Position numbers and translations under genes: made by a program. From Closterium sp. Naga37s-1 (Eukaryota > Streptophyta > Zygnematophyceae > Desmidiales > Closteriaceae), in NCBI GenBank assembly GCA_947471745.1, contig CANJKZ010000476.1:682001-746000 (forward strand): a stretch of 64,000 bases of DNA. Direction: 5' to 3'. Positions 24,701 to 36,386 of the stretch are shown piece after piece; position 1 is the first letter of the stretch; each line of letters opens with the position of its first letter. A model generated the notes under the pieces. That model saw only the letters and a list, made by a program, of their open reading frames with translations, had not been told where the DNA came from and did no database searches.

Positions 24701-27700
24701 GCCCATTGGTACTCGAAGGCGAGGTGGCAATGGGAGGGCAGGAGCACTTCTATCTCGAACCCAACACCTGCGTGGTCTGGCCCGTGGACGGGGGGAGGGA
24801 ATTCCACATGCTCTGCTCCACGCAAGCCCCCACACACCACCAGAAAGACGTTGCGTCTGTTCTGGGAATTCCCATGCACAGGGTGGTATCGAGGGTTAAG
24901 AGGCTGGGAGGGGGGTTCGGGGGGAAGGAGACGCGGAGTGTGCTGGTGGCGGTGGCGGCGTGTGTGCCGGCGTGGCGGTTGAACAGGGCTGTGCGGATCA
25001 CGTTGGATCGGGACGATGATATGAAGGTCACGGGACAGCGACACCCCTTCTATGGCAAGTACAAGGTGAGTGGTGGGTTAGCAGGTGCACGGTAAGATGC
25101 CTATTTCCAAGTGTGGCTGCGTGTGTGCCGGCATGGCGGTTGAACAGGGCTGTGCGGATCACGTTGGAGAGGGATGATGATATGAAGGTCATGGGGCAGC
25201 GACACCCTTTTTACGGCAAATACAAGGTGAGATGGCGGGGTGACAGGTTCAATAGAGTGTACTAGTGGCGGCGTGTGTGCTGGCTTGGCGGTTGAACAGG
25301 GCTGTGCGGATCACGTTGGATCGGGATGATGATATGAAGGTCACGGGACAGCGACACCCCTTCTATGGCAAATACAAGGTGAGATTTTGCTTGGTACGAC
25401 ATGGCATGGCATCCCGTGGCATGACGTGGCATGACGTGGCATGACGTGGCAGCAGCCTGATGCTCTTTACCGTGCCTGCATGTCACCTCCTTCCCCCCTC
25501 CCTTTTTTCCCCTTCCCCCCTCCCCCTCTTCCCACCTTCCCCCCTCCCCCCTCTTCCCCGTCCCCCTCACCCCCTCTGGTCAGGTGGGCTTCAAACCCTG
25601 TGGTCGTCTGGTGGCCCTGCAAGTCCTCCTGGTTTCCAACGCCGGCAGCACTCTCGATCTCTCAGCAGCAGTGCTAGAGCGAGCCCTCTTCCACTGTGAC
25701 TCGGTCTACTCAGTGCCCCACATGCACGCGCGCGGGCGCATGGCTCGCACGCACCTGCCGTCCAACACGGCCTTCCGGGGGTTCGGGGGACCGCAGGGCA
25801 TGATGGTGGTGGAGAGTGCACTCGATCACGTGGCCAGGACCCTTGGGAAGAGCGCGGAAGAGATAAGAGTGAGTGTGTTGATTTTGCGGAGTAAGGTCAT
25901 GGTTGTGTAGGGTGGTACTAGCGGTGGGCCGCAGGGCATGATGGCGGTGGAGACTGCACTCGACCATGTGGCCAGGACTGTTGGGAAGAGCGCGGAAGAA
26001 ATAAGAGTGAGTCTTGGTTTATGCAGGGAGTGTTGAGGCGAGTGGCGGGGTGGTGGAGAGTGCTATCGACCATGTGGCGAGGAGCCTTGGGAAGAGTGCG
26101 GAGGAAATCAGGGTGAGTGTGTTGGTTCAGCATTGGTACGGGTTGGTGGAGCAGGGAATGCTGGCGATGGAGAGTGTTGTTGACCATGTGGCGAGGTCTG
26201 TTGGGAAGAGTGCTGAAGAGAGTAGAGTGGGTCTTGCTTTTATGCAGTGAACCATAACCCAACGCCTTCCTATTCCCGTGACCCGTCCCCACTCCCTCCT
26301 CCCCCCAACCCCCTGTTCCCTCCCCCAACCCCCCCACCCCTCTCCTGCAGTTTCTGAATCTCCAACCTGACGGCTACACGCTGCATTTCGGCCAGTCTCT
26401 GACGCACAACCCGATGCACCGAATCTGGACGCAGCTGCTCCGCTCCTCCTCCTTCGAATCCCGCCGAACCGACATCGACAAATACAACGCAACAAGCCGG
26501 TGGCGAAAGAAGGGCCTCGCAATGATCCCCACCAAGTTCGGCATTTCATTCACGGCCAAGTTTCTGAACCAAGGAGGGGCGCTGGTGCATGTGTACACGG
26601 ACGGAACGGTGCTGGTGACGCATGGAGGGGTGGAGATGGGTCAGGGGCTGCACACCAAGTGTGCTCAGATCGCTGCTCAGACGCTGGGGGTGCCGCTGTC
26701 TGCTGTGTTCATTTCTGAAACGAGCACAGATAAGGTGAGCCTATAGCAAGTGAAGAGGTGGGGTGGGGGAAAACAGGGGTGGCATGGCTGCTGACAAGTT
26801 CCTCTGATTGTCTCCTTTTTGTTGCCACATTGCCCCCCCTTATCGGTCCCCAACTCTCATTCCTTCCCCTGCTGCCCAATCATCCTCAACACTCTACCGT
26901 GCCCCGTAAGTCTCACTTGCTAGTTTCATATAAATTTTGAAGGAGGCTGAGAATTCTCTAATCTTTGAAGAATTCTGCCTCATCAGTCTCACGCGCCCCC
27001 TCGTTGAACGCTGCAGGTACCCAACACCTCTCCCACAGCAGCATCAGCATCGTCAGACATCTACGGGCGGGCGGTTTTGGAAGCATGTGAGGAGATCAAG
27101 CGGCGGATGGCGCCAATCAGGCAGCAGTACCCTGAGGAGACGTTCGGGCAGGTGAGATGAAACGGTACAGGTGAGATGAAACGGTACATGTGAGATAAAA
27201 CGGTACAGGTGAGATGAAACGGTACAGGTGAGATAAAACGGTACAGGTGAGATGAAACGGAACATGAAATGGTACAGGTGAGATGAAACGGTACAGGTGA
27301 GATGAAACGGTGCAGGTGAAATGAAACGGTGCAGGTGAGATGAAACGGTATGAAACGGTACTGGTGAGATGAAACGGAACTGGTGAGATGAAACGGAACT
27401 GGTGAGATGAAACGGTTTCCCACGGTTCACAGCCCCCAAACCAGCTCACCCTTTCCCTGCTCCCCCATGCGCCGCCTCCCTATGTGCCCATCCCTGTGCG
27501 TGTACTTCTCTTCCCTCGTCCAGATTGCCGATCGCTGTTACAGGGAGCGAGTAAACCTGTCAGCGCAGGGATTCTTCGCCACGCCCAACATCGGATTCGA
27601 CTGGTCAACAGCCTCCGGCTCTCCCTTCGCCTACTTCACGCCCCTCATGCACCCCCCACATGCCCTCCCCAACATGCCCTCCCCACTTGCTCCCCCTGCT

Positions 27701-29809
27701 CCCCCAATCCACCCCTGCACCCCCCCCCCTGCTCCTGTTCCCCCATCCCAGATTGCGGATCGATGTTACAGGGAGCCCATAAGCCTGTCAGCGCAGGGAT
27801 TCCTCGCCACGCCCAACATCGGCTTCGACTGGGCAACAGCCTCCGGCTCTCCTTTCCTCCCTGTACCCCTCCCTAAGCAACCCTCCCCCTTCCCCATGCC
27901 AGGTCGCCGATCGCTGCTACAGGGAGCGCGTAAACCTGTCAGCTCAAGGATTCTTCGCCACCCCCAACATCGGCTTCGACTGGGCAACAGCCTCCGGATC
28001 TCCCTTCGCGTACTTCACGTTTGGAGCAGCGGTGGCGGAGGTGGTGGTGGATGTGCTCACAGGAGAATGGGTGGCGCCACGAGTCGATGTGCTCATGGAC
28101 GTGGGTCGGTCACTTAACCCGGCTATCGACATTGGGCAGGTATGTGTGTGTTCCCATGGCACAGGGACGTGTTTTGAGGTGGGTGACTTGGGTTTCGAAT
28201 GGCAACTTAGGAGCAGCCGCAGCAGCGGTGGCGGAGGTGGTGGGTGAGTGGGGGAGTGGGTGGCGCCGCGAGTTGATATTCTCATGGATGTGGGGCGGTC
28301 ACTCAACCCGGCTATCGACATTGGACAGGTATGCATGTTCCCTTGTACAGGTAGTTTCCTTGGTTTTGCGATGCCATTCAAGCAGCAGCAGCAGTGGCGG
28401 AGGTGGTGGTAGATGTGCTGACAGGGGAGTGGGTGGCGCCGCGAGTTGATGTTCTCATGGATGTGGGGCGATCGCTGAACCCGGCTATCGACATTGGGCA
28501 GGTGAGGACGAGTGAGGTTGGGCGTGGTTGGGTGCGGTCAGGCACGCTGAATGAGGTGTGTGACTTGCGTGTGAGCTCTCACAACCTAGCAGCAGCGGTG
28601 GCGGAGGTGGTGGTAGATGTGCTCACGGGGGAGTGGGTGGAGCCGCGAGTCGATGTGCTTATGAATGTGGGCGATCATGAAAAACTCAATGCCAGGCATG
28701 ATCCCTCTATTGTTGTTCCACCTGGCATTGGTTTTTTCATGTGTGGGTCTGGCGCGTACAAGATCCCTGCGGTCTCCCCACTCCACCCTCCCCCCAACAC
28801 CCCCTTCCACTTTGTCCCATGCAGATAGAGGGAGCATTCGTGCAGGGCATGGGGTGGGTGTCGGTGATCGAAGAGAGCAAGTGGGGCGACAGCGCTCACC
28901 CCTGGGTGGCGCCTGGATGGCTCTTCACGTGTGTGGTTCTCACAATTCTCATTGATTTCCTTTCCTACACCCCTCGCTTCTGCAGATAGAGGGAGCGTTC
29001 GTGCAGGGCATGGGGTGGGCGGTGATCGAGGAGAGCAAGTGGGGCGACAGCGCTCACCCCTGGGTGGCGCCCGGCTCACCCTTCACGTGTGGGAGCTCAT
29101 TATTTTTTCTTAAACCTCATTTCCGTCCCTCGAATTTCGTGCAGATCGAGGGGGCGTTCGTACAGGGCATGGGGTGGTCAGTGATCGAAGAGAGCAAGTG
29201 GGGCGATAGCGCCCACCCGTGGGTGGCGCCTGGATCGCTCTTCACGTGTGGGCCCGGCACATACAAGATCCCGGCTGCTTCTGACATTCCCACCGACTTC
29301 CGAGTCACTCTGCTGGCTGTGAGTGTGTGTGGGAGTGTGAGGCAGGGGGTGAAGATGGAGTGGTCGTCTCTCTACTTCACTTCCCTTCCCCGTGCCGTCG
29401 TCTGTTCCCCTGTCACTTTGCACCTTTCTTTGCACCTTACCCCTTGTCTCCGCCCTCCCCCCTTCCCCCCGATTCCCGTCCTCCCCCCCTTTTCTTATTT
29501 TTTCCACCATGCACCCTCTTTTTCCCCCTTCCACCTTCGCCCCCCTCCCTCCCCCTACCACAACAGGACTCCCCCAATCCGCACGCAGTTCTCTCCTCCA
29601 AGGCAGTCGGCGAGCCGCCCTTCTTCCTCGGCTCATCTGTCATGTGGGCCATAAAAGACGCCATCTACGCCGCCCGGAAGGACGCCAGCCACACTGGCTT
29701 CTTTCGTCTCGACTCCCCCGCCACCCCTGAGAGGATTCGCCTGGCATGTGCTGATCAGCTAACAGAGCCCTTCTGTGGGCCGAATGTCGTGCCACGGCTT
29801 AGTGTGTAA
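15716..29809 (+). CDS. XDH: xanthine dehydrogenase, 15 exons
   Basis: Oxidises hypoxanthine to xanthine and urate, passing electrons by Mo cofactor, two 2Fe-2S clusters and FAD to NAD+ (purine breakdown, cytosol or peroxisome). Exons: 15716-15845, 16658-16757, 18838-19872, 20634-20835, 21288-21556, 21803-21912, 22357-22952, 23904-24146, 24361-25065, 25584-25868, 26351-26734, 27017-27151, 27903-28139, 29145-29318, 29567-29809. All junctions are GT-AG and phases agree: 4,848 nt, 1,615 aa (Arabidopsis XDH1 is ~1,360). Motifs: [10 protein letters not shown] and [18 protein letters not shown] (iron-sulphur), GNTEVG and [10 protein letters not shown] (FAD), [33 protein letters not shown] and KAVGEPP with the catalytic Glu (Mo domain). 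Extra length comes from Ser/Ala-rich loops in exons 3, 7 and 9. Nothing suggests a pseudogene. Most introns carry echoed exon edges. Confidence 0.95.
16758..17620 (+). repeat. XDH exon 2 donor-side echo array (7 copies)
   Basis: Seven tandem copies of the end of exon 2 (the [12 protein letters not shown]-coding segment), its gtgagc donor and ~50 bp of intron, with a period of 123-125 bp, starting near 16815, 16940, 17063, 17186, 17310, 17433 and 17556. Variants at a few sites show a three-unit (~371 bp) higher-order repeat: 16815-17185 was duplicated as 17186-17555. The Cys codons of the iron-sulphur loop are kept in every copy. The true exon is taken as the first because only it has the LTGTKLGC lead-in. 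Confidence 0.95.
18058..18837 (+). repeat. XDH exon 3 acceptor-side echo array (5 copies)
   Basis: Five copies of pyrimidine tract, AG and the first ~75 bp of exon 3 (coding [20 protein letters not shown]) precede the real exon at 18838. They begin near 18063, 18246, 18386, 18530 and 18670. Each keeps a plausible acceptor, and one frame stays open through several copies. Only the sixth runs on into [10 protein letters not shown] and the rest of the domain. Confidence 0.95.
19895..19908. repeat. palindrome TTGAGTCGACTCAA
   Basis: Perfect 14-bp palindrome extended by CT-rich/AAAAG arms, 22 bp after the exon 3 donor. It lies between the real exon 3 end and the echo of that end at 20277. Confidence 0.8.
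19940..20175. repeat. long inverted repeat (hairpin) in XDH intron 3
   Basis: Arms 19940-20041 and 20074-20175, about 102 bp each and roughly 95% identical by eye in opposite orientation, with a ~32-bp spacer. The arms begin tttgtcaatagcagc and end cctgtcatttt. In RNA this would be a very stable hairpin within the intron. Confidence 0.9.
20275..20350 (+). repeat. XDH exon 3 donor-side echo
   Basis: Single copy of the last ~65 bp of exon 3 (cctgcagccaaggtggtgg ... gcggttcaagg) plus gtgagatgcagtgcggtg of the intron, ~400 bp downstream of the original. Confidence 0.9.
20915..21070 (+). repeat. intron-less echo joining XDH exons 4 and 5
   Basis: A diverged copy of the last ~120 bp of exon 4 (gcagcctccc, ctgccctgcgcca, tatagcgga, aggtggttcgc) runs straight into a copy of the first ~40 bp of exon 5 (attcgcaac, gggca, ctag, tggtaaca) with no intron between. 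The real exons are separated by a 452-bp intron, in which this copy lies. A further acceptor-side copy of the exon 5 start follows at 21117-21205. Confidence 0.85.
22130..22335 (+). repeat. pyrimidine tandem repeat, 18-bp unit
   Basis: About ten copies of ccctttctccccctttctct in the intron before XDH exon 7. It forms an exceptionally long polypyrimidine stretch upstream of that acceptor. Confidence 0.9.
23001..23205 (+). repeat. 24-bp minisatellite in XDH intron 7
   Basis: About eight copies of a 24-bp unit (gctaaaggcagtaccagtgg plus cgcc), nearly identical except the first. It begins ~50 bp after the exon 7 donor. An echo of the exon 7 end (gaggtggtgggagt ... gacctgcag) follows at 23217-23275. 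Confidence 0.95.
23328..23903 (+). repeat. XDH exon 8 acceptor-side echo array (4 copies)
   Basis: Copies of the acceptor and the start of exon 8 (coding [20 protein letters not shown]) begin near 23332 (degenerate), 23498, 23635 and 23765, ahead of the real exon at 23904. Each has its own pyrimidine tract and AG. The third-party differences between copies are mostly substitutions. Confidence 0.95.
25106..25385 (+). repeat. XDH exon 9 donor-side echoes (2 copies)
   Basis: Two copies of the last ~110 bp of exon 9 (coding [20 protein letters not shown] ...) with GKYK and a gtgag donor, at about 25106-25230 and 25266-25385. Confidence 0.95.
25920..26235 (+). repeat. XDH exon 10 donor-side echoes (3 copies)
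   Basis: Copies of the exon 10 end (coding [20 protein letters not shown]) plus its gtgagt donor lie at about 25932-26007, 26048-26112 and 26158-26230. Confidence 0.95.
27152..27416 (+). repeat. splice-site-like minisatellite in XDH intron 12
   Basis: About 15 copies of an 18-19-bp unit, gtgagatgaaacggtacag, starting at the exon 12 donor itself. Each unit boundary reads cag|gtgag, so every copy carries both an acceptor-like and a donor-like junction. Confidence 0.95.
27521..27902 (+). repeat. XDH exon 13 acceptor-side echoes (2 copies)
   Basis: Copies at about 27524-27642 and 27752-27860 repeat the acceptor and first ~110 bp of exon 13 (coding [20 protein letters not shown] ...). The third copy, from 27903, continues into [15 protein letters not shown] and is the real exon. 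Confidence 0.95.
28205..28690 (+). repeat. XDH exon 13 donor-side echoes (3 copies)
   Basis: Copies of the exon 13 end (coding [20 protein letters not shown] ... NPAIDIGQ) with a GT donor at about 28212-28330, 28382-28502 and 28588-28675, the last truncated. Exon 13 is thus echoed on both sides. Confidence 0.95.
28822..29144 (+). repeat. XDH exon 14 acceptor-side echoes (2 copies)
   Basis: Copies of gcag plus the first ~95 bp of exon 14 (coding [11 protein letters not shown] then [16 protein letters not shown]) start at about 28827 and 28986. The real exon at 29145 continues into [10 protein letters not shown]. Confidence 0.95.
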
Positions 29810-29911
29810 CATGCAGTAGCGTGTGTAGTGTAACCGCCTGCCTTGTGTAGCCCACCTGCATATGTAACCCTTGGCATCATTTGTCTAGTGTTGTACAGTG
29901 ATAGTGGCTAC

Positions 29912-30141
29912 TGTTGAATTATATTTGCATATCCTGTTATAACTGCCTACAGCTTGCTAGTGTATTAGTTAGATATTAGGTTCAACTGCTGGTGGTGTAC
30001 CCTTTTCCCCTTCCTCTCCTTCCTATTTGTACTTCCAACTTCATAATGAAACCCTCTCTTTTGGCCAAACTTCTCCCTCGATGATTCTCCTTGCTAAACC
30101 TCTCCTAAACCTAAGTACTGCATAATCTCCTAATCTTAACA
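29912..30141 (+). repeat. 5' LTR of the TRIM-like element
   Basis: 230 bp, TG...CA ends, nearly identical to the interrupted 3' copy. Confidence 0.9.
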
Positions 30142-31084
30142 TGGTATCAGAGCGTGGTCCCTCCTAGGACCTCGTTTTTCATGGGCCCACCAAACCCGCG
30201 ATCTGCCATGGCGACTTATTGTGCTGCTGGCATGGATGCTACTGCTAGTAGCGCGAAATCCGCTGCTGGCTCGAAATCCGCTGCTTTTGCAGCACCCGTC
30301 GCGCTGCCCCCTTTCGCCTGCCCCGTCGCGCTCTGCCAGTGGCGAGCGTGCCAGCGAGGCGACGGCGGGCGCCAGCGCAAGCGCCAACGGCGGGCGCCAG
30401 CGCCAGCGCCAACGGTGGGCGCCAGCGCCAGCGCCAACGGCGGTCGCCAGCGCCAGCGCGGACGCCAGCGCCGACGGCGGGCGCCAGCGCCAGCGCCAAC
30501 GGCGGGCGCCAGCGCTAGCGCGACGCCAGCGCCCAGCGCCAGCGCTTCCGCGAGCGCATGGGGGGGAGGGGGATGAGGGGGTGGCGGGAGAGCTTCTGCC
30601 GCGCCAGCCACCTCCTCTCCTCTCCTCTCCTCTCCTCTCCTCTCCTCTTCTCCTCCAGCCGCATCTCCTCCTCCTCTCTCCTCTACTCTCCTCCAGCCGC
30701 ATCTCCTCCTCCACTCTCCTCTCCTACAGCCGCATCTCCTCCTCCTCTCTCCTCTCCTCCAGCCGCCTCTCCTCTGCTCTCCTCCTGTGCACCACCACCA
30801 GCTTCCTCCTCCTCACCAACAGTTGTGTTTGCTCGTAGATGGCGAGCGACCAGCATCCTTCGCCCTCCGGCTATCCCAGCCCTCCTCCGCGCTCTCCGCG
30901 CCCTCCTCCGTCCTGGCGTTCACAGGTGCTGCCGGTCAGCCACCGCTGTTTCTGTGCCTATCCCAGCTACAGCAACCGCTCTCCAGGCGACCTGATGCCA
31001 GACACCACTAGCTATAGCCGTAGGCAGTTACGGGGGTGTGTTGAATTATATTTGCATATCCTGTTATAACTGCCTACAGCTTGC

Positions 31085-31226
31085 TGTTAAGAACCTAAGG
31101 CAAGGATGATGGATTAGGTGAAGGCTAGGGTACAAGACTAGGGAATCGAGGAAGTTTGTGTACCCCCTAGTGCTAACCCCCATACAGCCTAGATAACCTA
31201 AACAAGCATATATATATAATTTGACA
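31085..31226 (-). repeat. 3' LTR of copia 1
   Basis: Adjoined internally by a polypurine run (minus strand, tatgggggtgtg). Confidence 0.9.
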
Positions 31227-34200
31227 CACCCCCATAGGCAAAATGGGGGATAGCCAGAGCAAGCAACGGTCACAAGACCAGTCAAGAGAAGAAACAAAAC
31301 ACAGCTCAGGGTGGATCACAACGTCACCACGCTGTCTGAGCACAAGCAAAAGACCACAAGGCCAGTTCACATGCAGAGATATATATATAGATCACAGTAC
31401 AAACAAAGCCTACAGCAAGTGAGGAAATGTGGGCACTAGGCCTAACAAGGTGCAGAAACGCTGATGATCACCAGGCGGAAGCGCCTTGGTGAATATATCA
31501 GCAGTGTTGGCCCGAGTGGCCACGTAAGCAAGACGAAGCTGGCCACGCTGCTGCAGCTCTCGAGCAAGGAAGTAACGCAGAGCGATGTGCTTCGTTCTGT
31601 GCTCCAGTCTGTGCTCCTGACACAAGGCAATGGCGGCCTTGTTGTCGACGTACAGAACTGGAGGAGAACGAGGCCGCTCTCCCAAGTCGGTCAGCAGGTA
31701 GGTGAGCCAGCGTAGCTCCTGTGCAGCCATGGCTGTGGCGTAGATCTCGGCCTCACAGCTGGAGCCGAGAACTGAAGACGAACGTGTAGAACGCCAGGAA
31801 ACTGAGCCAGAACCAAGGCTGAAGGTGTAACCCTGTGACGACCGCTGCGTAGCCTGGTCGTCAACCCAAGAGGCGTCCGAGTGACCAGTGAGGACAACGT
31901 CGCTCCGTCCTCCAAGCACGAGCCCCATGCCCGATGTACTGCACAAGTAGCGTAGTACCCTCTTGGCAGCATCCATGTGCACCTTTCGGTGCCGACCAGG
32001 AGCCACGTAGCGAGCCAGAAGGCCAAGAGGGTACGCAAGGTCAGGACGAGTGCAGGTCATCAGGTACATGAGGCAGCCCACTAGCTCTGGGTAAGGACCA
32101 CTCGGCTCTACGGACTCGTTCGAAGGTGGAGCTGAGAGCGAGTGACCTGTAGCCAGAGGAGTGGCCTGTGCCGAGGACCAGGTGAAGCCGAAGCGCTGAA
32201 GGACCTGCTGCACCATGTGTGACTGAGTCAGTGTGATGGTGCGGCGTGCTCTGTCCCGGGTGATCCGCAAGCCAAGATAGCTTGTCAGCTCACACAGGTC
32301 TGTGCACGTGTGTCTCTTCTGCAGCTCCGACTTCACCAGGGCGAGAGCCTCAGTGTCAGCAGTGGCAAAGACCAAGTCGTCGACGTACACGAGGATGTAG
32401 AACGGCGGCAGCGAAGTGTCGGTGCGCAGAAACAGCGACGGGTCAGCAGTCGACGGAGCAAACCCAAGAGCCGCAAGTGTCGTCCTCAGTGTGTCGTGCC
32501 ACTCACGTGGCGCCTGGCGGAGACCGTAGACCGGCCGCCTGAGGCTCCACTGGGTACCAGGAGGGAACGACCCAGTGAAGCCAGGAGGGCGGCGCAGCCA
32601 GATCTCCTCGCGCAGACTGCCCTGTAAGAAGGCTGTGCTGAATTCAAGAGAGTGAAGCTCGTAGTCACGCTGAGCGGCAACGTGCAGCAGCACCCGAAGA
32701 GTGGTCATCTTCGGGGTGGGGGAGAAGGTCTGAAAGAAGTCTACTCCCTCTCGCTGACTGAAACCTCGTGCAACGTAACGCGCCTTGAAGACAAGCGGAG
32801 AACCTGGCGGCCGCTTCACCCTGAAAATCCACATGCCACTGACGATGTTCGCCCCAGGAGGGGGAACCTCGTCGACGTAGGTGCCTGTGGACTTCCAGGA
32901 TGCCATCTCTGCATCCATGGCTGTCTGCCACTGAGAGGAGTACTCACCCGCGATCGCCTCAGCGTAAGAGCGCGGGGTCGGGATGTCTGGTGCATCCGGG
33001 TCTCCCTCAGGTGCAAGCAGCATGGACACAAGATGAGGCGCAGCGGCTGCAAAACACTCAAGGTCCTCGTGCCTATCCTCAAGGACGTCCGTGCCAAGAG
33101 CACACTCACCCCCGACGGACGGAGGACAGACAGACTCAGACTCAGCAACAAGACTAGCAGCGTAGTCTAGACGACAGGCAGCAGCAAAGTCAACAAGCTC
33201 AGCGACTAAGGCAGACGCAGCAGCAGACTCAAACGACGGGTCAGTGACAACAGTGGCTAGCAGACGCGTGACAGTAGAGTGCTCAGCACGAAACCGGTCA
33301 GACTCAGGGTCTGGAACAACAGGCAGAGAAGACTCCGGAGGGGACGGCAGAGGAACACGCTGCGGAGGAGAGGAAGGACGACGGACTACAAGGGAAGGAC
33401 CGGGGACAGCCGGCGGACGCTGACGAGGAACACGACGACTGGAACGACCAGAACGGACAGGTGAGACAGGACGTGACGCAGGCTCACGACGCTCAGTAAA
33501 GCCCCCTGTCTGCTCAGTGTAAGGAGAAGGAGCAGGCAGAGGTGAGCCAGGCTGTAACGGAAGACCAGTAGACGACAGGAGGCTAAGAACCTGGCGAAGT
33601 ACGGAGTCAGGCGGTGGGAGAGACGACGGAGACGGTGGAGCAAAGAACAGGCGCGGCTGTGCAGTGCCACCAGCACCAGCAGCTCTAGCACCCGCAGTAG
33701 CTCCAGCGCCTCCAGCAGCTCCAGTACCCTCAACAGCTCCAGCACCTCCTGCAGCTCCAGCACCCTCAGCAGCTCCAGCACCTCCAGCAGCTCCAGCACC
33801 CTCAGCAGCTCCAGTACCCTCAGCAGCACCCCCAGAACCGGCACCTCCAGTCCCAGGGTCCCCAGCCTCCGTGTCTCCAGCAACAGCACCCCCAGACCCA
33901 GGGTCTCCAGCAGTAGCACCCTCAGGCTCAGCAGTACCTCCAGCCCCAGCAGCTCCAGCACCTCCAGTGCGAGCACCTCCGGGACCAGCACCACTCCCAG
34001 CTCCAGCGGTGTCAGCAGAAGTACCTCCAGCGGCAGAGCCCCGAGCTCCAGAAGCACGACCCTGACGGCGACCGTACCAGTCGTGCAGCTGCTGTGAGGT
34101 GAGAGGCACACGCGTACGAAGGCGGCTACTCCAAGGAGACCGCACAGGTGCAGACCCAGAACCCTCAGGCGTCGCACCCCCAGACTCAGCACCCCCAGGC

Positions 34201-36317
34201 TCAGGACCTCCAGGCTCCTCACTCTCAGGCTCAGCACCCCGAGACTCCGCACCCCCCGGCTCAGCACCCTCAAGCTCCGCACCCCCAGGCTCAGCACCCC
34301 CAGGCTCCGCACCCCCAGGCTCAGCACCCCCAAGCTCCGCACCCCCAGGCTCAGCACCCCCAAGCTCCGCACCCCCAGGCTCAGCACCCCCAAAGACAGT
34401 ACCACCCCCAGTAGGACCCGAGTCACCAGTGACCTCAACAGGCGCAGGCACGGGAGGGTCTACCTGAGAAACACCTGAAGGAGCAGGACCTGGCGCGGGG
34501 AGGGGGTCTACCTGGGGAGGACCTGGGGCGAGAAAGAGCGGCGGGAGGGGGCGAGGAGCAGTGCGGTAGGGAAAGAGACGGTAAAAGGGGACGGACTCAT
34601 CAAAGGTGACGTCCTGAGACGGAAAGACACGGCGCGAGGCGGGGTCGTAAAACTGCCAGCCAGGCGCGTCAGGGACAAAGCCAAGGAAGACGCAGGGAAT
34701 GGCGCGAGCGGAGAGCTTGTCCGCAGTGGTATCGCGGACAAAGGCACGAGCACCCCAGACCCGGAAACGCGACGCATCGCCAACCTTCCCCGTCCACAGC
34801 AGTGTGGGCGAGGTCTCCGGCAAGGAGACACGGGGCCAGAGGTTGAGCTGATGAGCGGCGTACCGGACCGCAAACGGCCACAGAAAATGGGGGGCAGCCG
34901 CATGGATCATGGAGGTACAAGCGACCTCCATGACTAAGCCAATGCGGCACTCAGCAACCCCATTCTGCTGCGGAGAGGCCGGAAGCGTGAACGACTGGCG
35001 GATGCCGTGCTCCGCACAGTAGGCTGCCAAGAGGTCTGAAGAGAACTCACCACCTCTGTCAGAGTGCAGACGTAGTACAGGAAAGTCCGACCGGAACCGC
35101 TCGCGGAGCTGGAGACGAACAGCGCGGATCCAGGGGATCAAAACATCAGGGACCTCCCCCTTGCTGCGCAAGGGGAAGACCGTGGTGTAACGCGTGTAGT
35201 CGTCGACGACCAGCAGGAAGTACCGCTCGTGGCCCTGTCCACGGACGCGGGCTGGGCCCCACACGTCCATGTGGAGAGTCTGCAGGGGAGCCTCTGTGGG
35301 AGGAAACGAGGAGGAGTGAGGAGCGGCGCGCTGCCGCCCCTCGACGCAAGGAATGCAGGGCGGCGCAGGCAAGGGAGGGAGGGCAGGCAGAGACTCAGGA
35401 AGGCCAGAGACCAGGTAGCGAGAGTGCATGCGACGAAGGCGAGGCAGGGAGGGGTGACCAAGGCGGTGGTGCCACAGAAGAGTGTCGTGCGACAGGCGGC
35501 GACACTCACACTGGGTAGCTACCTGAGCAGACGCGTACAGCTGGGGGGACAAAGGGGTGTAGCGTGACGCAGTGGTGAGGGTGTACAGACTAGACCCAGG
35601 TGACGGCCGGTCCGAGAGCACGTGCAGATCGCCACACGCTGTCCTCCAGGAGTAAAGGTGTCAACCCAGTGATCCTGAAGAACAGCGTTGCTCACCAAGT
35701 TCGTAGAGAACGAGGGGAGGTGGAGACCAGACAGCTCACCAGACGGGACCGCCGGACACGGAAGCACAGTGGAAGACCGTGCAAGCACTGGGCCCCCAGA
35801 GGGGTCAGCCAGCGAGACAGGAACAGGTGCAGGGAGGGGAGTGACTGTGGTGCTGTCGCGAAAGAAACAGCGGGAAGCACCAGAGTCAAGTGTGAAGGTG
35901 TGCAAGGCCTGTGCGGACGCAGTACCAGGGGGAGCAGACTCACAAGCACCTAGTGCCACAGGCGCTATACCTGGGGCTATACCTGGGTCAGGCGGCACAC
36001 ACAAGTAGCAGTCACCCTCAGCACTAACAGTCAATGCATACATAGCAGCAAGAATAGTCTCATAGTCAAGATCAAAGATTGGTACATCACGCCTAAGCAA
36101 GTCTGCCCAGTTGGGGAACTCAGTAGCATCAGGAAACTTGGCGCGCCAGGCGTCGCTAAGTCGAGCGAAGCAGCGCTGCTCAGTGTGAAACCCTGTGCAC
36201 TGGCGATTAGCGCGGGGACCTGTGCGGATGATATAGGGGCAGCGACCAGGACCCCCAGAAGCCCCACGCCCGGCATACCAGTCAAGAAGCTGCTGGGAAG
36301 TGGGGGTCTGGCGCTGA

Positions 36318-36386
<69 letters not shown>

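Noticed and set aside
30142-31038. Ala-rich open frame in the TRIM-like element as a host gene
   Set aside because: It is bounded by the LTRs and made of short GC repeats (ggcgccagcgcc).
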